Shown: piece by piece, positions 23,115 through 33,929 of the stretch
Layout: each line of letters starts with the position of its first letter
How positions within the stretch are numbered: the stretch's first letter is position 1
DNA from: Paracyclopina nana
Lineage: Eukaryota; Arthropoda; Copepoda; Cyclopoida; Cyclopettidae
Length of the DNA: 64,000 nucleotides
Assembly: GCA_019096065.1 (NCBI GenBank)
Contig: JAGUCH010000002.1
Span: 16,008,501 to 16,072,500 of the forward strand
Direction: 5' to 3'
Position numbers and translations under genes: made by a program
Notes under the pieces: generated by a model
Database searches by the model: none
What the model saw: the letters and a program-made list of their open reading frames with translations, nothing else
Told to the model about the DNA's origin: nothing

Positions 23115-23830
23115 GCTCGGCGGAGCTCATCGTGCGCGTACGTGTTCTTATAAGGACGACGACACTATGATAACACCTTGTATAGCAATCTGATAGCCTG
23201 CTAAAGAAAATTGTACTCCAATTACATTATTTAAAAATACTCAATGAACTTGATCCGCAAATCGTCGTTGCCCATCTACAAGCATAAATAATTCTTTGAA
23301 GATTTTTTGCTGCGATGAATTATGTGCATCTTGAAACCATGCGCTGCTTATCAAATTGCGCTGCAAAAATATGTATAGCATTTATTTTCTAGCATGCTCA
23401 TTATGAATGAAGGAAGTAAGCGCTAGATATAACCAGTTCAACATTTCTAAATGGACATGGGTGGACCCACTAGCTGGCATTTTTCAAATGGCCTCCTTTT
23501 TACTAGCTTGCGGTGTTACCATGCCACTAATATAATACATAACTACTCTTGCTCCATAATAGATAAAAATGCTCTGGCCATTTCCCTTGACCATGTATGA
23601 CCGCAAGGCAAATTACAAGATCACCTGCCATCATCCCATAATAGTATGTAGGCTTCTTATCTGATTTCTCTGAAAAAGCAAATGAATGGAAATGTAAAAT
23701 ATCACATGCTGTCACGCTGATTAGGCCCCGAACAAGTGTTAAAAAGAGATTCTGTGACATATCCAACACTTGTTTGAAATAAATGAATGCTAACTAGAAT
23801 ATCCAATTCTATAAGAGTTTGAATTTTCGC
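23115..23830. other. Intergenic, no gene seen
   Basis: AT-rich sequence between the ALAS promoter and a hAT MITE. Open frames on the minus strand (23527-23953) lack domains and splice partners. Confidence 0.4.
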
Positions 23831-23838
23831 GCGTTTTC

Positions 23839-24397
23839 CAGAGTTATCAACGGTGGTCGGAAACGACCAAAGTGGTCGTTTTTGACTGACTTTGGTCGGA
23901 AAAAAAATTGGTGGTCGGTGGTCGGAAAAGTGGTCGTTTTTGAAACTGACCAAAACTAGCTAAAAATAGGCACTTTTAGACAAAAAAGGACCAAAATTCC
24001 AATTTAAAATTGCACATTTTTTCCTTTGGGAAGTAATCTAAAATATATAAACTTAGCAAATAAGATTGGTCTCAATAGAAATATGAAATTAGATGAGAAA
24101 CAGCTTCTCATGAGTAAGGCTACTTTTTTGCTCAGAGATGCGACATCAAAATAAAAATTCTGATTTCTTGTAAACATTTTCCTAAGTGACATATTTTTTA
24201 CAGCAAACATTGCTCAAAAAGACTTTGCAGATAAAAAAAGGACATTTTATGCATAAATTGTGTGAGTTTTGGCCGTTTTTGTGTAGGTGGTCGGAAAAGT
24301 GGTCGTTTTCGAAATAGCCTGAAAAATGGTGGTCGCAAAAGTGGTCGTTTTTGGCCAAAAAGGTGGTCGGAAGCCTAAAAATCCGTTGATAACTCTG
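23839..24397. mobile_element. hAT-type MITE, 559 bp, upstream of DALRD3-like gene
   Basis: Perfect terminal inverted repeats cagagttatcaacgg are flanked by an exact 8-bp duplication gcgttttc (23831-23838 and 24398-24405). An 8-bp target and a CAG start indicate hAT. The interior is built from many ggtggtcggaaa and gtggtcgttttt repeats facing both ways. It ends 27 bp before the first codon of the DALRD3-like gene, so its right end must contribute to that gene's promoter or leader. Diverged relatives lie near 30.06-30.2 kb and 49.06-49.25 kb. Confidence 0.85.
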
Positions 24398-24431
24398 GCG
24401 TTTTCTCCATGTATTTACAAACAAACAAAAA

Positions 24432-26351
24432 ATGGGCGAATTTATTTTTTCGTCAAATTGCGGTGAATTTGTGAAAAATCTCCTTGAATTAAGTGACCCC
24501 GGTGAAATCGTGAGTGCAGCCAAGCTTGTGAAAAAACATGACAAAAGTCTGTCTCAAAATGGGGATTTTAGTTGCCCCGGTGACATACGCATTTGGAAAC
24601 GGGTTGTCAACGGACCAGACGTAAAAATCCACGTTGAAAAACTCGTGCAAACTCATGAATTGATGCTCAAGAAAGTGAACATCAGCAAAAATGGGTATAT
24701 TGTGGGCTTTTTTGATAGAAATGCCTTTATCCATTCGTTCTTCAAAGGTTTTTGAGCAACGTACTTTACTGTCTAGCCAATTGGATCTATTACGATTTGA
24801 TGCATTTTTATTGTTTACTTGATTGTTTGTTAGCTGCTTTATGCTAACATGCCACAGGTCAAAGTTATTTGGTGTGACTAAAGAAAATGCATGCAAAGTC
24901 CAATCTCAGCGAGTTTATCGAATGCCCTTCGACACGTTTGCCATACACTAACTTATTTTCTTTATCAAGTGATTACAGTTGTGCTCATTTACTTAAAAAT
25001 CGGAAGGCTACCATGTATTCTTGATGGCAGCTTCACTTCCAAAACTTCAATTTGAGTTTTCAGAAAAGAGTATGCTGAACTGTTTTTCTTTCTCAACTGT
25101 CTGGAAGACATGAATTCAAAAGGCAATTAGAATTACAAGTAGTTACATTTGTTCATTTATTTGATATCTAAAGGTTATCGGTCTATTATAACATGTCAAT
25201 CTCGCCACGTTACATGCATGTATTCAATACCGTATTATGAGTCAATGTGGCTAATAAAAGACAAGGTTTTCATAATTGTACAACTTTATAATTAAATGTA
25301 AGACTAGTGAAAAAATTCTAGGACTCTTAATGGACCTCAAGCGAAAAAAGTAATTGCTATTTTTGTGATGATTGAAGCAGAACTTCACTTGCAAAGCTCA
25401 AAAAAGAGTTGGCAGAAAAGAGTACGTTAAACTGGTTCTCTTGCTCAGCAGGCTGGAAGATATGTGAAAGACGATGATAAAATGATTGATTAAGGTCGTT
25501 GCTCAAAAATTCCTCCGCTTAAAGAAGATAAGCATGTTATCAATGCTGATGAACCTCAAAATTATTCAGAAAGAGAGGTGAAGAATTTGAGCAAGAGTGA
25601 CAAATCAGAGCTTACGTCCATAAGATGCATGCAAGCTTGCAAATTCGCCGAAAGATTGCTTAATTGTCCCCTCGTGGCATCTCGAAACAAAGGCTGTCGA
25701 ATTCAATTTTCTATTAATGATGTCTCTACTGACTGCATCAAAGTTGGGCCCGTGATAAACAAAGGTGACAAGAAGAAGTCATCCGAGACCTTTTTGGAAA
25801 AGTACCTCAAGTTTTACCACGTGTTTGATGATGCTTCCAAGCAGCGTCCGAATTTGTCTGAAACGAAGCGAATTTCGAGCGTCCACTCTGTGATTTGTGC
25901 TGAGTTGCAGTTTCAGCTTTTAGGCCATAATTTAAACCAGCCAGCCATCCTGGATGAAAAGTGTGAAAAAACTGCCACATTTGTGCTCTACAATCATGCC
26001 AGAATCGTCCAGCTTCTTCATGCTGGTGGTCAAATTGATCAAAAGCTTGTCAAGCTTGAACTGTTGACGGAGGATGAAGAGTGGGAATTAGTCTATGTTT
26101 ATTTGTCCCAATATTTGGACTTGCTGAACAGCATCTTGCTACCAAGTGACATCAAGACGGGAAGGTTGTGCCAATTTCTGCTGGGGTTGACCAGTACCTT
26201 CAGCCGCTACTACAATCGAGTCCACGTGCTCAAAGAAGCCCAGCATTTACTTCCAACTCAGCATACTAGACTTTACTTGATCCATAGAGTGAAGCTAGTG
26301 CTAGAGCACGGCCTCTATCTGCTTGACATCTCAGGTTTGGGTCAAATGTGA
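24432..26351 (+). CDS. DALRD3: DALR anticodon-binding domain protein, DALRD3-like
   Basis: The first exon (24432 to about 24694, donor GTATAT) encodes 87 residues without a known domain. The last exon (from about 25495 or 25570 to 26351) encodes some 260 residues. Its C-terminal third is a DALR domain as in arginyl-tRNA synthetases: SRYYNRVHVL, then RLYLIHRVKLVLEHGL and LLDISGLGQM at the terminus. There is no synthetase catalytic core (no HIGH or KMSKS), which fits DALRD3, a tRNA-Arg-binding partner of METTL2 in m3C modification. The middle is unresolved: a 48-nt exon candidate at 25416-25463 joins exon 1 in phase but not the last exon. The start at 24432 is the first ATG after the MITE. Confidence 0.66.
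25030..25463 (+). repeat. Tandemly duplicated exon region in the DALRD3-like intron
   Basis: Two copies about 350 bp apart each contain cttcactt, an acceptor (tttcag at 25063, ggcag at 25415) and an open block reading KEYAELFFFLNCLEDM in copy 1 and KEYVKLVLLLSRLEDM in copy 2. Copy 2 has a donor (atGTGAAAG at 25464). Copy 1 has none before a TAG. This looks like an exon duplication with one decayed copy, or mutually exclusive exons. Confidence 0.5.
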
Positions 26352-26488
26352 AACTTAAGTTGTGTGTATTTCAAGGTTCCTGGATAAACATGAAAAAATA
26401 GTACATTCATATGGCAATTCTCAATGATCAAGGATCAATAAATTCTGGTACAAAAATATTCACAGCTCTGCATGTACAGATAATAAAT

Positions 26489-27693
26489 TCATTCCTGGGT
26501 AGACGAAGACACGTTGTTGTTATTGTTGCCATTATTAATAATGAGATCCAAATGTTTAATGCACGCTCCGATATCCTCGGAGTCCTTCTCCATGGGCATA
26601 ATCCTACAAGAATGGGAAGATTAGCAAGAAGAGCTATTGTTTTTTAGCAAATTAACATACTTGTGTTTGATGTTGATGCCCATTTCAGTGGTCCATCCTC
26701 CCTTCTTTAATGCCAAATAAAGATTAGCAGCCAAGGCTTTGAAACATTGCTTTTTAATGTTGTTATGGGACGGGTTATCCCATGTGGGGGTTGCAAGCAC
26801 AAAATTCCACCCCATAATTGCATGATCGACCAAAGAGGGCCAAGCATTGGCCTCAGTCAGCATTTTGCCCTGGTCAATCAACTCCTTTTTGAATGCCAAC
26901 AAATGAACAGCAACCCATGAGTAAGCCAAAGAGTCGGTCCGTGATTCAAGCCTCGTATTAGGCAATGCCCTACAAACAAAAGGATTGCAAACCTAGCGTA
27001 GTTAAATATTTGGTGACATTACTTGTAAATGTTCCGCTTCAGGTAGTTCAGGCGTTCTTCCATTTGAGACAAGTCGGGCTTAGGCAGGCAAGTCCTGATG
27101 TCGTCTTCAATGTCAGGCCGTTTCTCCATCAACTCCTTCAACACGTGCATAAGCTGGCCGCGTGAAAGACCCTTCAAGATCGTAGGTGTGCTCAATTGAG
27201 ACTCTCCGGGACGATTCTCACCCACGGTGGCCACCGTGAAATCATCAAGCTTCGACTTTTTCGAGGTGGGGCTGGTCCTTTTCATCTTCATCTCGGGCGA
27301 CGGAGTCGAGGTCAAAATAGGAGAGGCCATGGAGGACACTGGCGGCGAGTCGGACAATGTCAGCCTTTTCCTTGGGCTAGTACGCGTAGGTAGCATCAGC
27401 CTCGCCATGCCCATGTTGCTGTTCGGCCTCGCCAACTTGGAGATTGGGCGAGCCATGCCCCTCGGAGGCGTGGCATGAACGTCAGGGCTGAAGGTGAGCG
27501 GCAAAGCCCTGCGGCCCCTGGCAGCAATGATCATCTCGTCAGGGCTTGGGCCGAAGTCTTCCAAGCTCGCATCCGTGGAGGAGGAAGGCGTATTTGTCAT
27601 GTTCGAGGCTGTCACGTTCGAAAGCACGACTGTGCCACGCCCCCGGTGGAGCCTCCGGGTACGGGGGCTCATGATGGGAAACGTGGTATCCAT
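26489..27693 (-). CDS. Cut8: Cut8/Sts1-like nuclear proteasome tether
   Basis: Three exons (27693-27023, 26969-26661, 26603-26489) splice in phase to 364 residues. The N-terminal 170 residues are disordered, Ser/Thr/Pro-rich and basic, with several SP/TP sites and nuclear-localisation-like KKSK and RKR clusters. The C-terminal half is helical and matches the Cut8/Sts1 family: a LSRGQLMHVLKEL helix, RPDIEDDIR, then NYLKRNIYKALPNTR and a six-helix-like domain ending with WNFVLATPTWDN and CFKALAANLYLAL. In fission yeast Cut8 anchors the 26S proteasome at the nuclear envelope. The tail after exon 2 is Asn/Ser-rich. The gene converges with DALRD3-like, with 137 bp between the stops. Confidence 0.8.
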
Positions 27694-28024
27694 GATGGTC
27701 TGCTATCCGTGGCGTCACTGACAATGTTTGGGGAAGCGAGCAGAACTCGCTGCTGAAAAGAGCGGGAAAGTGTCCTAGGCCAATCAGAGACGAGATTTGC
27801 GATAGGTGTCCCTTTAACTCCTGTGCGCAGCCAATCACGCACGCTACAACAACAAAAGAACCGAGGTCAATTTTTTGGCTTTGTTGACGTACGCTTAGTC
27901 CGTCTAAGTGGCGGTTTCTAATGTGACTAGCTTACTTTTGCGGAAATTAAGCTATAACTGCGTGTAGGTTTCGCGAGTTTTTTATTGCGTGCTTAGGTTG
28001 CGACCGTTGAACTCACCACCCCCT
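27694..28024. promoter_or_regulatory. 5' region of the Cut8-like gene
   Basis: A relatively GC-rich stretch directly upstream of the Cut8-like start (27694-27850) grades into AT-rich DNA. It contains two CCAAT-like agccaat boxes (27776-27785 and 27829-27835, read ggccaatc and gccaatc). No TATA box is evident. Confidence 0.35.
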
Positions 28025-28575
28025 AATAGAAATGCAAATCATAACAATAACATTTGCTATGCAGCTTCCTTTCGGCCGTCACGGGCAAAACTTACAATGA
28101 AACGGACATTGTGACATCGCTACCAGATAAAGATAGTTTCTTAATCGTATACCTAAAAAAAAGGCTGCTTTTACTAATTTCTGGCGAATTGCAAGTTACG
28201 TTGCTCAGGGCACATTGGTTTGACGCTTGCTGGTTTTTTTTGTTTGTATTTGAGTCAGCCTATAAGGCATAGAAAGAAACAACCCCCGCCTTACACTTTT
28301 TAGCAAAGTGTATTGATTTTTATATGATGGCAATTCTTGTATTGAAACAATAATGATTATTTAAATTATTTAAATTATTTTCAAGATGAGATATGTAGAA
28401 ACTTTGGCATTCTTTTAATTAGTTAGCTCATACATGATGCTCATAAGTTTTTTTTTTGCCTCAAATTAAGTAAAACGATTTTAAAACAAATTGGTGGTCA
28501 GCTTCCGTTTACCAGTAAATGTTTCCCGCATTTGATCGCAAGTAGGCGTTGTATTGTTATGATTTGCCTTTCTAT
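28025..28575 (-). pseudogene. Truncated copy of the SIAH-like gene middle
   Basis: Closely matches 16432-17810 of the SIAH-like gene but lacks the 826-bp MULE MITE. It includes the same in-frame TAA (minus strand ttg taa gtt, at 28094-28096 region), the 3' part of exon 2 and the intron between. Both ends carry an inverted repeat: aatagaaatgcaaatcataa at the left and, reversed, aatagaaaggcaaatcataa at the right. No RING or C-terminal exon is present, so it cannot encode a ligase. Confidence 0.8.
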
Positions 28576-29064
28576 TAATCTCAGATTAGCGTCGGGGTCG
28601 CATTGTCTGATATTTTGGTGGATTTTAAATTTAATTGAGGAATTTTCCACGTTGACTACGATTCTCTCTTTTGGCATCTTATTTTGCCTTTAATGAGCTA
28701 AATTGAGCAAAAAATATAAAATTGTAAAAAATTCCATGTGCTAGCTTTTGGTTTTGAGGTTCTAAAAAATATGAAACGAGCAAATCTATTTCTAAAAGGC
28801 AGTTCTCGTGGTTTATTTACTTATTTCGAATATTTATCGTTTTCTCGATTTATCTCTTTACCCACTATTTTTTTTTGGTTCTTGAAAAACCGTTCATATT
28901 TTGTGCCAAAATCGCTTAAAATTGAAAATGTAGAAATACTTTTTTTAAGTTGTAATTTTGTGGGCCCGAAATTTTGCTGCTCGATGACTCAACTCAGATG
29001 GCTGGACTCCATTCTGGGCTGTCATTCCTAATTGTAAATAAACAAAAAGGGAAAAGTCAGTAAG
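28576..29064. other. Intergenic, upstream of mRpS6
   Basis: AT-rich, no gene. A 97-codon open frame at 28738-29031 is Phe/Leu-rich because of T-runs and shows no domain. An AG three bases before the mRpS6 leader (gtcagtaagATG) could be an acceptor for a 5'UTR exon. Confidence 0.35.
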
Positions 29065-29517
29065 ATGCCGACGTACGAACTCTCGCTGATTGTTAAGCAT
29101 GCCTTGCAGAGGCCAGACCTTGTGTCAGCAGTCAAGAGAGTCGGCACAAACATCATCGAGTCTGGAGGCTACATACGAAAGCTGGAATTCGTTGGAAACC
29201 GTGCTTTGCCCCAAAGATCTCGAGCCAACAATGAGTGGCACACCAGAGGCAATTACTTCATTTTTAAGGTCGATTTGCCGGACATCGAATTGCCCAAGCT
29301 TCACGACTTGGCTGCCAGAGATCAGCAAGTCATAATGCATAATTTTGTTGGTTTGGCTCCCGAGAAAGAGGCCGTCTGTACATTAGACGATGAATTGAAG
29401 CCTCCGAGTGAAAGAAAGTCAGTGCAAGACATGATCGAAATTGGGCGTAGGAGGCCAAGATTGGAGAGGCCGTACAACAAGAAAACTGGGCTTGGCTTCT
29501 ATCCCATGTGGAGATAA
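29065..29517 (+). CDS. mRpS6: Mitochondrial ribosomal protein S6 (bS6m)
   Basis: A single exon of 150 residues. The start MPTYELSLIVKHALQRPDL is the conserved bS6m N-terminus, which needs no cleaved presequence. The ferredoxin-like fold is recognisable: GGYIRKLEFVGNRALP, then GNYFIFKVDLP and a basic C-terminal tail ending RPYNKKTGLGFYPMW. It belongs to the small subunit of the mitochondrial ribosome, where it pairs with mS18. The length is slightly above the animal norm of 110-150. Confidence 0.93.
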   Translation: MPTYELSLIVKHALQRPDLVSAVKRVGTNIIESGGYIRKLEFVGNRALPQRSRANNEWHTRGNYFIFKVDLPDIELPKLHDLAARDQQVIMHNFVGLAPEKEAVCTLDDELKPPSERKSVQDMIEIGRRRPRLERPYNKKTGLGFYPMWR

Positions 29518-30374
29518 CTTTTTAGTTTTTTTGTTGAACCTAAATGTAGAAACAGCGTCTCAAGTTCATGCTGCGAATTCATGCCCTTTTGGACATTATA
29601 TGCATTAGCCTGGTTCTTAAGGCCCTGGGCTGATAGTAGGGCAAAATATTTGCTGCCAACCGCATGTCTGCCATTCGTTTGAAGTAGAAGAATAAAAAAT
29701 GAACAGTTTTCTGCTTGGGAACAAACCCAGCGTAAACCTATCCTGCTTTTTTGAATAATAACAATAGCTGTGCCTGATTGGCTCTCAGGTGTTGATTGTG
29801 TGGACACATCTTATCCACAAAAGTGCAAAAGACTGGTTCATTTTGGCTGGCCATCCATTTTTTTCCGTTATGGCTTTAAGAATTTTTTCAAATTATTCAT
29901 AAAATAATATGGGCTTTGCTGACCGAAATAGCGAAAAACTTTTAAGTCATTATTTAATGACAATACGACATTAATTGTTAGTATAAATCTCTAGCGAAAA
30001 ATATTGATGTTGCCAAAATCTTCTTGACGACGATGGTTTTAGCATGTATCATGACCTTATCGGAATCATCAACGGATTTTTAGGCTTCTAACCAAGTTTT
30101 TGGACCAAAACGACCGCTTTTGCGACCACAATTTTTCATATCATTTCACAAACGACCACTTTTCCGACCACCTACCAAAAAATGGCAGAAACTCACCCAA
30201 TTTTTGTATGAAATGTCTCATTTCTTCTTCAAAGTCTTTTTAGGAAATGTTAGGCGTAAAAAATGCGTCTTAGCTAAAAATCTGAAATGAAATCAAGGAA
30301 AGTTACTTTAGTGACCAAGCATTGAGCAAACAATAGCCTGATTCTTTCGAAGTTGATGTAAGTAAGTAACTAAA
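29518..30374. other. Intergenic with a MITE relic
   Basis: 29518-30055 shows no gene. 30062-30200 (atcatcaacggatttttagg, cgaccgcttttgcgaccac, cgaccacttttccgacca) is a diverged partial relative of the hAT MITE at 23.8-24.4 kb; its other end is not identifiable. Confidence 0.5.
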
Positions 30375-30541
30375 GCAACAGATTTTTAAGACAAGAGAGT
30401 ATCTCATTCTCAACTACAGCTGAGCTCAAAATACAGGTTCATTCGGAACGAAAATTTGAGGTGTTCGTCGTTCTTCGGTAAAATTACCGAATTCCATATA
30501 AAATAAAGTATGACATAACAAACGTTGGAATAATATCTATT

Positions 30542-30727
30542 TATATATGTAAACAATTTATAAAACAAGCTAATAAAATAGCTGAGCAAATTTTGTAAAG
30601 TAAAAATCGAGTGGCAACTTTGCGGGCTCGAGCTTGCAAGAGCCAAGTAATGCTACGAGATTTTTACTTTGTAAAATGAGCTCAGACATTTTGTAAGCCT
30701 GTTTTATAATTTGTTTACATATATATA
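30542..30727. mobile_element. Nested palindromic MITE, about 186 bp
   Basis: Inverted ends tatatgtaaacaatttataa and, at the right, tataatttgtttacatatat, with inner matching arms gtaaagtaaaaatcgag and ctacgagatttttactttgt. The whole segment can fold into one hairpin. TA-rich flanks would suit a TA-target (Tc1/mariner) element, but low complexity makes this uncertain. Confidence 0.55.
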
Positions 30728-31034
30728 CGATTTTATATGATGGAAAGTATTTTCAAATGTTAATGAAGTTACCAGACCAGGCAATCTTGACTTAGCATTT
30801 GATCCATTACTTTGAGGGCTTGGGTTGAGAGGCCCTCAGTAGTGCAAGAGTAGCCGAAAGTGTTAATGAATCGCTTAAAAAGTGTGCATTTTGAAATTGG
30901 CACTTTTTGAAGCTAAAAGATGTGTTAGATCAAGGTTTGTCTGGTATCTCTGATCGAGACTCTACTCCTCTGCTGAACTTAGCTCAGCTTAGAAGAAGAA
31001 TAAAATGAAATTCTAACAACAATTTTCTCTATCT

Positions 31035-31107
31035 ATGTTGGTAGTTCAGTCAGTAGAGCGTCAGACTCCTAATCTAGATGATCAAGGTTCGATCCCCATG
31101 CAAGGCA
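31035..31107 (+). pseudogene. tRNA-Lys-like relic
   Basis: Resembles a tRNA: an A box-like tagttcagtcagtagagc, an anticodon region cagactcctaatct and a B box ggttcgatccc, followed by T-runs. The loop would read CTCCTAA (anticodon CCT), one change from the Lys CTT loop of otherwise similar eukaryotic tRNA-Lys. Acceptor and T stems pair poorly, so it is more likely a decayed gene or SINE head than a working tRNA. It lies inside repeat family A. Confidence 0.5.
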
Positions 31108-31694
31108 TTTTTTCTCCTTTTTTCTGCAATGGGATTTACTTCTTGGACAATATCTGGCCAAACAGAGGAGCAACACACCTTATAAAATACTTTATAATGG
31201 GTGTCACTTGATAAAGTAAAACGTCTGAACCTTTATATATGTGTAGTTATATGAACTGAGATGAATTGGTAAACTGAATTATACATGCGAAAATTACTTT
31301 CCATCATATAAAAATTAAAAATGGGCAGATGTCTTGCAACTGTGGGCCAGCCGGCGGTCACCTTAGGGCTGTTATGTTTGTAACTGAGATTAAAGGACCC
31401 TTTACTCTCATCAAAATCTACTGCCCTTATTTTGATTTTTGCAAACGTTAGCAAGATGCAAATTTTAATTTTCAAGTTGATTCAGTTGAGCTTATATATT
31501 GGATCACAACTTTTTCTCACGCGAATTAGCGAGATTTTGGCACATTTTAGCAATATTTGGCTTTTTAGCAACATATCCCCGCCGCTAATTTCTACCGGAA
31601 ATTTTCTTGTTGAGAAGCTGACAGCTGATTGGTGCTAATGAAAAACTGAGCAAAACTCAGCCAAACGCTCACAAAATGACAAGTCACAGCTCAG

Positions 31695-32152
31695 CAGTGA
31701 TGGAACGAGCCGGAAATTTTCAGCTTGATCAAGCTTCAAGCTTTTTGAAAAGTGTTCGAGCGATCCCAAGCTTTTGAAAATTATTTTCAAGCTTTAATTT
31801 CACATTTCAAGCTTTTTTCAAGCTTTTCACTTTTTTAGAATTTTAACATAAAAAATGGCGATTAGTCACCAGATTTGACAAAATTACCCAAAAAGTGCAA
31901 ATAATGACAGATATAGCTTTAACTTAGATTTAAGTATTAGTTAATTTTAAAATCAGCCCTTTTTGTTTTGATTAAAAATGGATTAAGTTTTTTTTGGGTG
32001 TCAAGCTTTTTCAAGCTTTGCATTTTTGGGTTTCAAGCTTTTTCAAGCTTTTCAAAATTTGGTTCGAGCGATCCCAAGCTTTTTGCTTATGTAGCTCAAG
32101 CTGGGTTTTAGCTTCAAGCTTTCAAGCCAAGCTGAAACTCGTTCCATCACTA
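31695..32152. mobile_element. hAT-like MITE, 458 bp, caagctt-rich
   Basis: Terminal inverted repeats cagtgatggaacgag (left) and ctcgttccatcact (right). Inside, tcaagctttttcaagctttt blocks recur on both sides and gttcgagcgatcccaagc occurs twice. The CAGTG start fits hAT, but I cannot see a clean 8-bp duplication. Confidence 0.65.
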
Positions 32153-32333
32153 GACTTGAGCGGTTAAGCCTTGGACCGACCGATTCAGCCGGTTCGCTTT
32201 TCTAACGTATTCAATATCACTTACGTTAGTTCTTAGTAGCCCAGTCAAGGCTCAAGACCTGATCTGGGTCATACAAAAGCTTATCGAATTCAAGAAGTTG
32301 ATATTTGTACAAAACTTCCTATCAATTATAACC

Positions 32334-33228
32334 ATGAAAGGCGTCGCCAAACCGCATGCATTTCACGTCGTGAGCTCCGATTCCGAGTTTCACCGAGCTT
32401 TCGTGAAAAGGCGAATTGGCAAGCTTTTCCCTCGCTGCTCCGCCATCACCTTGAGCATCATCCAAATTCTGTGTGCCGCAATCTCCCTCATCACTCAGGT
32501 ACATTTTCACATTTTGTATCCGTTTCTATCGTGTTCATCTCGCAGTTTTTTCCCCTTTCAGTTGATCTATTTGGACCATGGAAGCTCTGGGTATTACTTC
32601 CCTGGAGTTGGAATTTACTGCGGAATCCCCTTTGCCATTACTGGAGGCGTTGGATTGATGGTTGCTATCAGGCCCTCGAGTTGCGGGTAGATTCAAATCT
32701 GCTTTGATATCATAACTTGGATTATTCTTAATTTTTCAGTGTGACTCTGTTTTTGATTTTGAATGTGTTCGCGTCCATTTTTGGAGCCTTCCTGGTGACT
32801 GCGACGTCCATTATGCTTGGAAACGGGCCCGGAAGGTTCAGTGCTATTCCGAAAACGTTGCTATTCTGCGGCATTTTGGAGTTCATCACTGCAATCGTGT
32901 CTTTCGCTTATTGCTGTCGAATTGTTTGCTGCCAACCTTCCCACCTTGTATTGCCTGATGGCCATGGCAAGGTTGAAATGACCAACATCTTGAGCCAGGA
33001 GAATAGCTACTCTATGGAGAATCCTAACGCAACAACTCCCTCTGCTCCTTTGTATCCACCAAGTGAGTAATCATGCTTTAAAAACGGATTCGTATTTCTA
33101 AAATGTGGTTTCATATTTAGTTATTGTCTTCAATCCCAAAACACGTCGCGATGAATCATACCAAGAATGAGGGTTTTGTCCTGATGAAGAAAGCACTGAT
33201 GTATGAGCAAATGCAGTGCGTGAGTTAA
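32334..33228 (+). CDS. Four-TM protein, MS4A/CD20-like topology
   Basis: Exons 32334-32498, 32562-32686, 32740-33061 and probably 33121-33228 give 239 residues in phase. If the last intron is retained the protein ends at 33070 after PPSE. Four hydrophobic segments are clear: CSAITLSIIQILCAAISLIT, GIYCGIPFAITGGVGLMVAI, LFLILNVFASIFGAFLVTAT and LLFCGILEFITAIVSFAYCC. The spacing and short termini resemble MS4A/tetraspan vesicle-type proteins. A CCRIVCC cluster after TM4 suggests palmitoylation, and a proline-rich APLYPP stretch ends the conserved part. The start follows a good context (accATGa). No family assigned. Confidence 0.7.
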
Positions 33229-33929
33229 ACTATTTTGCTCAAAATTTTTCACTTTGTTAGATTTCGAACGGAGGACAATTTGTGTAAGGTGGCAAAATAT
33301 TAGCAACGTCTAATTTACAAAAGATCGTCGCATTATGAAAGATGAATATTTAACGCTACATTATATCAACCCTCGATCAGTTTCCCTTCCGTTAAAACAA
33401 TATCAAATAAGAAAATTTCGTATATAGTTTGTGTTGTTAGCCTTTTCCAGGCTTACATAATTGATGTATCCCACTTTCCACTCATTTAATCCCCTATAAA
33501 GCGTTAAATACAGGAAAATGACAGAATAATGCCAATGTCTCCCCTTAATTTAGAGAAAAGGTATTGGGGAGAATCTGTCTGACTCTTTGCCACCACTGTT
33601 TGGACTTTTTTTCCATAAAGAAGGGAGATTCTTTACGGTTCTTTTAAGATGTGTGTGCATTATCAAGAAAAGAAATCTTAGGAATATTCTCTCTTCTCTT
33701 TTGTTGTGAAAACTCACGCTAAGAAAACCCGATATGATTTTTACGTTAAATACAAGTAGGTCAAAATCTTCACAGCACGAAAATGTGCGAAAATTTATTA
33801 AGAAGCGTGAGGCTTCATTTTGCAATCTTGTTTTTCTCAGACAGAGTGTACTCTGCGCGAGTTTTTCGCTTTGCTGTGGTACCAGCACAACAACCAGATG
33901 AGAAAATGAAAGTGTAAGACGATGACAAC
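33229..33929. other. Intergenic, no gene seen
   Basis: AT-rich 3' and 5' flanks of two + strand genes. A minus-strand open frame at 33550-33954 overlaps the next gene's start and has no support. Confidence 0.4.

Larger units (their letters stand above)
30375..31424. mobile_element. Dispersed repeat family A, copy 1 (about 1.05 kb)
   Basis: Left end gcaacagatttttaagac with gagagtatctc, right end reversed gcagtagattttgatgagag. A second copy at 52423-53250 shares both ends and inner blocks (gaggtgttc, tcggaacgaaaa, gggcagatg/gggcagttt). Family and target duplication are not clear. This copy contains a nested palindrome (30542-30727) and a tRNA-like segment (31035-31107). Confidence 0.6.

Noticed and set aside
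28738-29031. 97-codon ORF before mRpS6
   Set aside because: Phe/Leu-rich because of T-runs; no domain or conserved start.
31035-31107. Functional tRNA
   Set aside because: Acceptor and T stems do not pair well; it lies inside a dispersed repeat.
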